This document shows positions 5,938-9,045 of a stretch of DNA of 9,045 nt, piece after piece (position 1 is the stretch's first letter; each line of letters begins with the position of its first letter). Below the pieces are notes generated by a model that was not told where the DNA came from, did no database searches, and saw only the letters and a list, made by a program, of their open reading frames with translations. The position numbers and the translations under genes are program-made. Source of the stretch: a bacterium (GTDB taxonomy: Bacteria; ARS69); contig JALGZO010000359.1 of NCBI GenBank assembly GCA_025774865.1, positions 1-9,045 on the forward strand, read 5' to 3'.

Positions 5938-7292
5938 CGGCTCTTCACGCGTGTCCAGGACTCCGCTTGCACCGAGAAGAGCTCGCATCCGACGTCGATC
6001 GCGCCGACGAGTCCACAGCCGCTCTGGGCCGCGGCGCACGGCGAGTCGGACCGAATCGAGAGATCGGGTTCGTCCAGGTCGCAGAACAGCGGGTCGTCCG
6101 CGAAGTTGCCGTTCTGATCCGCCCAGCTGGCCAGACAGTCGACCCAGTCGCCGGCGAGATTGCCCCAGACGTCGGTGCAGGCGACGCTGATCGTCGCCCC
6201 CTCTCCGCAGCCGACCGGGCCCCCGTTGGCACCGAAGGCGAAGATGCATGTCGTCACGTCCGCGGTGGCCGCGGACACGTCCCTCTCCAGGAAGAGGTGG
6301 TCCCCGACGTCGGCCGACGAATTCCGCAAGAACGTCGTGCGAGTGAGCATGACGCTGCCACCCCCGACGTAGATGGCGCCGCCTCGCGCCGTCGAATCGG
6401 CGGATCCGGTCGTGCGGTTTCCGTCGAAGATGCTTCGCTGGATGTCGGCTCGCGCGCCCGCTCCGACCGTGACCGCTCCCCCCTCGTCGCTCGTGACGTT
6501 GTTGCGGAACGTGCACCCCTGAATGAGAACCGATGAGCTGCCGGTCACCGTCACGGCCCCGCCCGAGCGCCGGCCGTCGTTGGCGAGGAGCCGGCAACCG
6601 AAGAGCCCGGCGACCGAGTTCTCCGCTCCGAAGGCCCCGGAAGAGCTATCGGCGGTGTTGCTCTCGAACAGACAGGTCTCGTAGACGGCAAACGGTGCGC
6701 CACCCAGGAACACCGCGCCGTGCCGCGATGCGTGATTGCCGACGAACGTGCAGTCGATGAGGTGGGTCTCCGCGCTGCTGCCGTGAAATGCCCCGCCCCA
6801 TCCCCCGGCGACGTTGGATTCGAATCGGCACGCATCCAGCGTGAGCAGCGAGTTCTCCGCGTAGACGCCGCCGCCGTGCCCGCCCCCTTCGACCTGGCCG
6901 CCTTGGAACGTGCAGGAGCTGAACGACACGGTGGACCCGACGCAACGGAGGCCACCGCCGGACTCGCCGGCGACCGCTGGACTCGCATTGCGAACCGTGA
7001 GACCGACGATGTCGCAGCCCGCGACGCCATCCGCGACGAACCCGCGACCGGCGCCACCCGCATCGATCACGACGCAATCCGGCTGACCGGTCGCCCCGGA
7101 GACCACGACTCCCGTCTTCAGCACGAGATCCCGCTCGAAGTACGTTCCGCACGCGATTTCCACGAGGTCGCTCGCTTGCGCAGCCGCGAGCGCGGCACTG
7201 ATCGTGGGGTAGTCGCCGGGAACCCGCAGGGTGCCGGCCGCCAGCGGGAGCGGCGCCATGAGCAGGCAAGGAGCGAGTTGGAAAGGTCTCAC
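5928..7292 (-). CDS. Secreted right-handed parallel beta-helix repeat protein
   Basis: 454-residue predicted exported protein. Residues 1-20 form a short signal peptide (RPFQLAPCLLMAPLPLAAG). TLRVPGDYPTISAALAAA at 21-38 is the usual entry cap of these helices ('VP.dypTIq.Al'). From about 45 to 350 there are roughly ten coils of 22-28 residues with recurring 'GGA.....S...I..CTF.NN.A' patterns (GGGVYAENSLLTLDACRFESN, shortened here to GGGVYAENS and LDACRFESN; GGAVTVTGSSSVLIQGCTF; GGAIYVGGGSVMLTRTTF). This is the Pmp/pectate-lyase-like fold. The tail GNFADDPLFCD (395-405), SPC (417-419) and CGLVGAIDVGC is a recurrent C-terminal motif in proteins of uncultured FCB-related bacteria. Only about 18 residues follow, with no recognisable type IX sorting domain, autotransporter barrel or FlgD-like Ig domain. 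No catalytic acid cluster is evident, so a surface/adhesive or polysaccharide-binding role is more likely than lyase activity. The GTG at 7292 was chosen for its GGAAGG site and signal peptide; the open frame extends to 7484. Confidence 0.85.
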   Translation of the reverse strand: MRPFQLAPCLLMAPLPLAAGTLRVPGDYPTISAALAAAQASDLVEIACGTYFERDLVLKTGVVVSGATGQPDCVVIDAGGAGRGFVADGVAGCDIVGLTVRNASPAVAGESGGGLRCVGSTVSFSSCTFQGGQVEGGGHGGGVYAENSLLTLDACRFESNVAGGWGGAFHGSSAETHLIDCTFVGNHASRHGAVFLGGAPFAVYETCLFESNTADSSSGAFGAENSVAGLFGCRLLANDGRRSGGAVTVTGSSSVLIQGCTFRNNVTSDEGGAVTVGAGARADIQRSIFDGNRTTGSADSTARGGAIYVGGGSVMLTRTTFLRNSSADVGDHLFLERDVSAATADVTTCIFAFGANGGPVGCGEGATISVACTDVWGNLAGDWVDCLASWADQNGNFADDPLFCDLDEPDLSIRSDSPCAAAQSGCGLVGAIDVGCELFSVQAESWTRVKSRYR

Positions 7293-7298
7293 GACGTG

Positions 7299-7304
7299 CC
7301 TTCC
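7299..7304 (-). promoter_or_regulatory. Ribosome binding site deciding the beta-helix start
   Basis: GGAAGG on the minus strand, six bases before GTG 7292. The signal peptide starts right at this GTG, whereas the 64 codons further upstream look non-coding, so this site decides the start. Confidence 0.65.
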
Positions 7305-7440
7305 GAGTGCGTCCAGGGTAGCGTGGTCCTCCGACCGCCACAACGGCGCCCGGCTCAGCGCACTGGGGAGAAGCCTCTCCGGCAGGTGTCGAGTCCATCG
7401 CCCCCCTGAATCGGAGAGCGTCGGACCCCGACGTGGCGTC

Positions 7441-7457
7441 ACTTTTTCCTTGAAAGT
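7441..7457. repeat. Short inverted repeat ACTTT/AAAGT
   Basis: ACTTT (7441-7445) and AAAGT (7453-7457) flank a 7-base spacer. It directly abuts the stronger 7-bp repeat at 7458-7475, making a tandem pair of palindromes just upstream of the predicted promoter. Five-base arms alone could be chance. Confidence 0.35.
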
Positions 7458-7475
7458 AGCCTGACGAATCAGGCT
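7458..7475. promoter_or_regulatory. Perfect inverted repeat AGCCTGA-CGAA-TCAGGCT, operator candidate
   Basis: Two perfect 7-base arms (7458-7464 and 7469-7475) separated by CGAA. It covers the predicted -35 box at 7461-7466, the placement expected for a repressor-binding palindrome. No T-run follows on either strand, which argues against a terminator. The AT-rich setting in an otherwise GC-rich intergenic region supports a control role. The binding protein is unknown. Confidence 0.5.
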
Positions 7476-7489
7476 GAATAGCATATGAT
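7461..7489 (+). promoter_or_regulatory. Predicted sigma70-type promoter of the polysaccharide operon
   Basis: CTGACG (7461-7466, four of six matches to TTGACA) and TATGAT (7484-7489, five of six matches to TATAAT) at an ideal 17-bp spacing, pointing at the glycosyltransferase gene. A start site near 7496 would be expected. The -35 box is embedded in the inverted repeat at 7458-7475. Confidence 0.45.
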
Positions 7490-7593
7490 GCGCTGGTCCG
7501 CCTTGGCAATACTCCCTAGATTCTCGTCAAATGGGCAGCTCGGGTTGTTTCGTCCCCGCGAGCGTGTTTCCGTGTGCGGTTTCACCGAAGAGT

Positions 7594-7597
7594 GGAG
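7594..7597 (+). promoter_or_regulatory. Ribosome binding site deciding the glycosyltransferase start
   Basis: GGAG, within the purine run GGAGAAGGA at 7594-7602, lies six bases before GTG 7604. In-frame GTG codons at 7574 and 7592 are alternatives with no comparable site. Confidence 0.55.
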
Positions 7598-7603
7598 AAG
7601 GAT

Positions 7604-8425
7604 GTGAAGTCGCCGGCCAAGCACGACCTTTTCGGTGTCCTTGTCAGTGCCACGAGCTACGAAGAGGCGCTTGAGGTCGTGATCGGAGCCGCCAAGCGAG
7701 GCCGCAAGTTGACCGTGGATCACATGCCCGTTCATGGTCTCGTCGAGGCTGCCCGCGATCCAGTTCTCCGCGAGTGCATCAACAGCTTCGACATCGTCGC
7801 GCCCGACGGGCACCCGGTTCGGTGGGCATTGAACAGGCTCCGCGGGACGAGGCTCGCAGATAGAGTATACGGTCCGGAACTCATGCTGCGACTTTGCGGG
7901 CGAGCGGCGGAGGACGGCGTGGGAGTCTATCTCTACGGAAGCACCGAGGACGTCGTCGGGAGACTCCGCGAGAGCCTGCTCAAACGGTTTCCGGGACTGC
8001 GCGTGGTCGGAAGCGAGTCGCCGCCCTTCCGCCCACTCACGCCGAAAGAAGACCAGGAAATGGTCGAGCGGATCAACCAAAGCAGCGCGGGCCTCGTCTT
8101 CGTCGGGCTCGGCTGCCCCAAGCAGGAGATTTTCGCACACGAGCATCGCGACCAGATCCATGCTGCGCAGCTCTGTGTTGGAGCCGCCTTCGACTTCCTC
8201 GCCGGACAGAAGAGAATGGCGCCGTCCTGGATGCAGGATCGTGGTCTCGAATGGCTGTTTCGTCTGGTGTCCGAGCCGCGCCGGCTCTGGCGCAGATACC
8301 TTGTCACCAATACGATCTTTCTGGCATGGTTCGGGCAGGAACTCGCTCGCGGCAGAGGATCGAACCATTCCAACGGGGCGTCGACCGAGGAACGGTCGCA
8401 CCCTCGTAAAGGGACCACGATATGA
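7604..8425 (+). CDS. WecB/TagA/CpsF-family glycosyltransferase
   Basis: 273-residue GT26 (WecG/TagA/CpsF) enzyme, expected to transfer a sugar from a UDP-sugar onto a lipid-linked saccharide at the inner membrane during exopolysaccharide or cell-wall glycan assembly. The family landmarks are in order: MPVHG (41-45), VAPDGHPVRWAL (65-76) with the presumed catalytic-base Asp68, RVYGPELM (87-94), VYLYGS, FVGLGCPKQE (166-175), VGAAFDFLAG (192-201), AP.WMQ..GLEWLFRL (206-221) and EPRRLWRRYL (224-233). The MPVHG and RVYGPELM forms match the exopolysaccharide-locus subfamily rather than the teichoic-acid 'TPN' form, so the exact donor is not known. The Arg-rich C-terminal region and the hydrophobic TIFLAWFG segment probably bind the membrane, as in TagA. 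Start GTG 7604 rests on the GGAG site; GTGs at 7574 and 7592 are possible. It is first in an operon, and its TGA overlaps the ATG of the next gene (ATGA). Confidence 0.92.
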   Translation: MKSPAKHDLFGVLVSATSYEEALEVVIGAAKRGRKLTVDHMPVHGLVEAARDPVLRECINSFDIVAPDGHPVRWALNRLRGTRLADRVYGPELMLRLCGRAAEDGVGVYLYGSTEDVVGRLRESLLKRFPGLRVVGSESPPFRPLTPKEDQEMVERINQSSAGLVFVGLGCPKQEIFAHEHRDQIHAAQLCVGAAFDFLAGQKRMAPSWMQDRGLEWLFRLVSEPRRLWRRYLVTNTIFLAWFGQELARGRGSNHSNGASTEERSHPRKGTTI

Positions 8426-9045
8426 GAACAGCCTTAGTCTGCGGTGCGGGTGGCTTCATTGCGTCGCATCTTGCGAGGGCACTTCGCGACAAGGGGTACT
8501 GGGTCCGCGGTGTCGATATCAAGGATCCCGAGTTCGGAGAGTCGGCAGCTCATGAGTTCCTGAAACTGGACCTGAGAAGGGCCGCGGACTGCGAGAAGGC
8601 GCTCGAGCGAGCCGACGGGTCCTTCGACGAGGTCTACCAGCTGGCCGCGGACATGGGAGGCATGGGCTTCATCCACTCGGCCGAGTGCGAGATCATGCGC
8701 AACAATGTGTTGATCAACGTGAACATGACGCACGCCGCCGCAAACGCCGCCGTCAGGCGCTATTTTTTCTCCTCCTCTGTCTGCATCTATCGCGACATGG
8801 AGCCCGGCGAGCCCGAGCTAGCCGAGGACGGCGCGTACCCAGCGAATCCCGACAACGAGTATGGCTGGGAGAAACTGTACTCGGAGCGCACTGCGATGGC
8901 ATACGGAAGACGCTCCGGAGTGACAGTGCGCATCGCCCGGTTCCAGAATTGCTACGGCCCGGAGGGCACCTGGACGGGGGGGCGGGAGAAAGCGCCCGCG
9001 GCGCGCTGCCGCAAAGTGGCCGAGCGCGAAGACGGGGGCACGATC
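8422..9045 (+). CDS. GDP-mannose 3,5-epimerase-like NAD-dependent epimerase (3' end cut by window)
   Basis: The first 208 residues of an extended-SDR sugar-nucleotide epimerase; the gene runs off the right edge. The N-terminus has the NAD-binding GAGGFIASHL turn (8-17) and Asp32 at the end of the second strand, indicating NAD rather than NADP. LAADMGGMGFI (74-84), the SSSVCIY segment (117-123), YGWEK (147-151) and RFQNCYGPEGTWTGGREKAPAA (173-194, shown here by its ends) closely follow plant GDP-mannose 3,5-epimerase. All four residues known to matter in that enzyme have counterparts: Cys121 and Lys190 (the acid/base pair for C3/C5 epimerisation), and Tyr147 and Lys151 (the SDR catalytic pair). 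The likely reaction is GDP-D-mannose to GDP-L-galactose and/or GDP-L-gulose, or an analogous conversion, supplying a precursor for the polysaccharide. It overlaps the glycosyltransferase gene by ATGA, so coupled translation is expected. About 140-170 C-terminal residues are missing from view. Confidence 0.9.
   Translation, partial: MRTALVCGAGGFIASHLARALRDKGYWVRGVDIKDPEFGESAAHEFLKLDLRRAADCEKALERADGSFDEVYQLAADMGGMGFIHSAECEIMRNNVLINVNMTHAAANAAVRRYFFSSSVCIYRDMEPGEPELAEDGAYPANPDNEYGWEKLYSERTAMAYGRRSGVTVRIARFQNCYGPEGTWTGGREKAPAARCRKVAEREDGGTI

Larger units (their letters stand above)
7293..7603. other. Divergent intergenic region upstream of polysaccharide genes
   Basis: 311 bases between the beta-helix gene and the glycosyltransferase gene. 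The left half (7293-7440) is GC-rich with no gene-like content. The right half contains a markedly AT-richer island (about 7441-7535) with two adjacent inverted repeats and a probable promoter, each listed separately. If transcription begins near 7496, the leader before the GTG at 7604 is about 108 bases. No tRNA, riboswitch core or attenuator T-run was recognised in it. Confidence 0.55.

Noticed and set aside
5475-6597. Overlapping open frames on both strands (plus 5475-6536, minus 5809-6597)
   Set aside because: Both are alternative-frame readings of the META and beta-helix genes; no coherent domain.
7458-7475. Inverted repeat as an intrinsic terminator
   Set aside because: No T-run after it on either strand and it lies upstream of, not after, the flanking genes; an operator fits better.
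7293-7484. Longer N-terminus for the beta-helix protein, ATG at 7484
   Set aside because: It would bury the signal peptide behind 64 non-coding-like residues and place the start inside the predicted promoter region of the opposite gene.
6646-7509. 287-codon minus-strand frame alongside the beta-helix gene
   Set aside because: Frame-shifted shadow dominated by Arg/Gly; the true frame has repeating beta-helix coils.
7469-8401. 310-codon minus-strand open frame
   Set aside because: Antisense to the glycosyltransferase, which has unambiguous family motifs on the plus strand.
1-9045. CRISPR array, tRNA/rRNA, insertion sequence or phage genes
   Set aside because: No regularly spaced repeats, cloverleaf-like sequence, transposase motif or terminal repeats were seen in reading both strands.

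Overview
The window is a GC-rich bacterial chromosome fragment. No replicon, phage, transposon or RNA-gene signature was seen. It encodes eight genes, six complete and one cut at each edge. Three have lipoprotein-type or near-lipoprotein signals, two more have an N-terminal export signal, and one is an outer-membrane-type beta-barrel, so the host is Gram-negative. A parallel beta-helix protein ends in a 'GN..DDPLFCD ... SPC ... CGLVGA' tail. I associate that tail with uncultured FCB-related lineages such as Candidatus Eisenbacteria, Krumholzibacteria or Latescibacteria. This is an inference from memory of such proteins, not a taxonomic test.

Left block (1-2543, minus strand): a compact three-gene operon for cell-envelope proteins. 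It starts with a small lipoprotein carrying one C-x4-C-H cytochrome c-type site. Next, overlapping by 4 bp, comes an exported small beta-barrel. After a 38-bp gap comes a large lipoprotein with PD40/TolB-type propeller blades and a hydrazine-synthase-alpha-like middle domain, cut by the window start just before the place where relatives carry a heme-type CxxCH motif. A 354-bp divergent gap separates this operon from a plus-strand lipoprotein of unknown function (2898-3737).

Centre (3781-7292): a minus-strand response regulator-diguanylate cyclase (REC + GGDEF) converges on the lipoprotein gene. The 43-bp gap between them contains a strong GC-rich hairpin. Divergently from the cyclase runs a plus-strand exported protein with a C-terminal META/HslJ domain. 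Its stop overlaps by 10 bp the stop of the minus-strand beta-helix protein.

Right block (7293-9045, plus strand): a 311-bp divergent region contains two adjacent small inverted repeats, one overlapping a plausible sigma70-type promoter. It leads into what looks like the start of an exopolysaccharide operon: a WecB/TagA/CpsF-family glycosyltransferase, followed with ATGA overlap by a GDP-mannose 3,5-epimerase-like sugar-nucleotide epimerase that runs off the right edge. The nearby diguanylate cyclase fits a surface/biofilm theme, but nothing in the sequence links it directly to this operon.

The most notable items are the HzsA-like/cytochrome-like/beta-barrel operon, the GME-like epimerase with all expected catalytic residues, the cyclase without an allosteric I-site, and the operator-like element in front of the polysaccharide operon. 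I found no evidence of a wholly new type of system.
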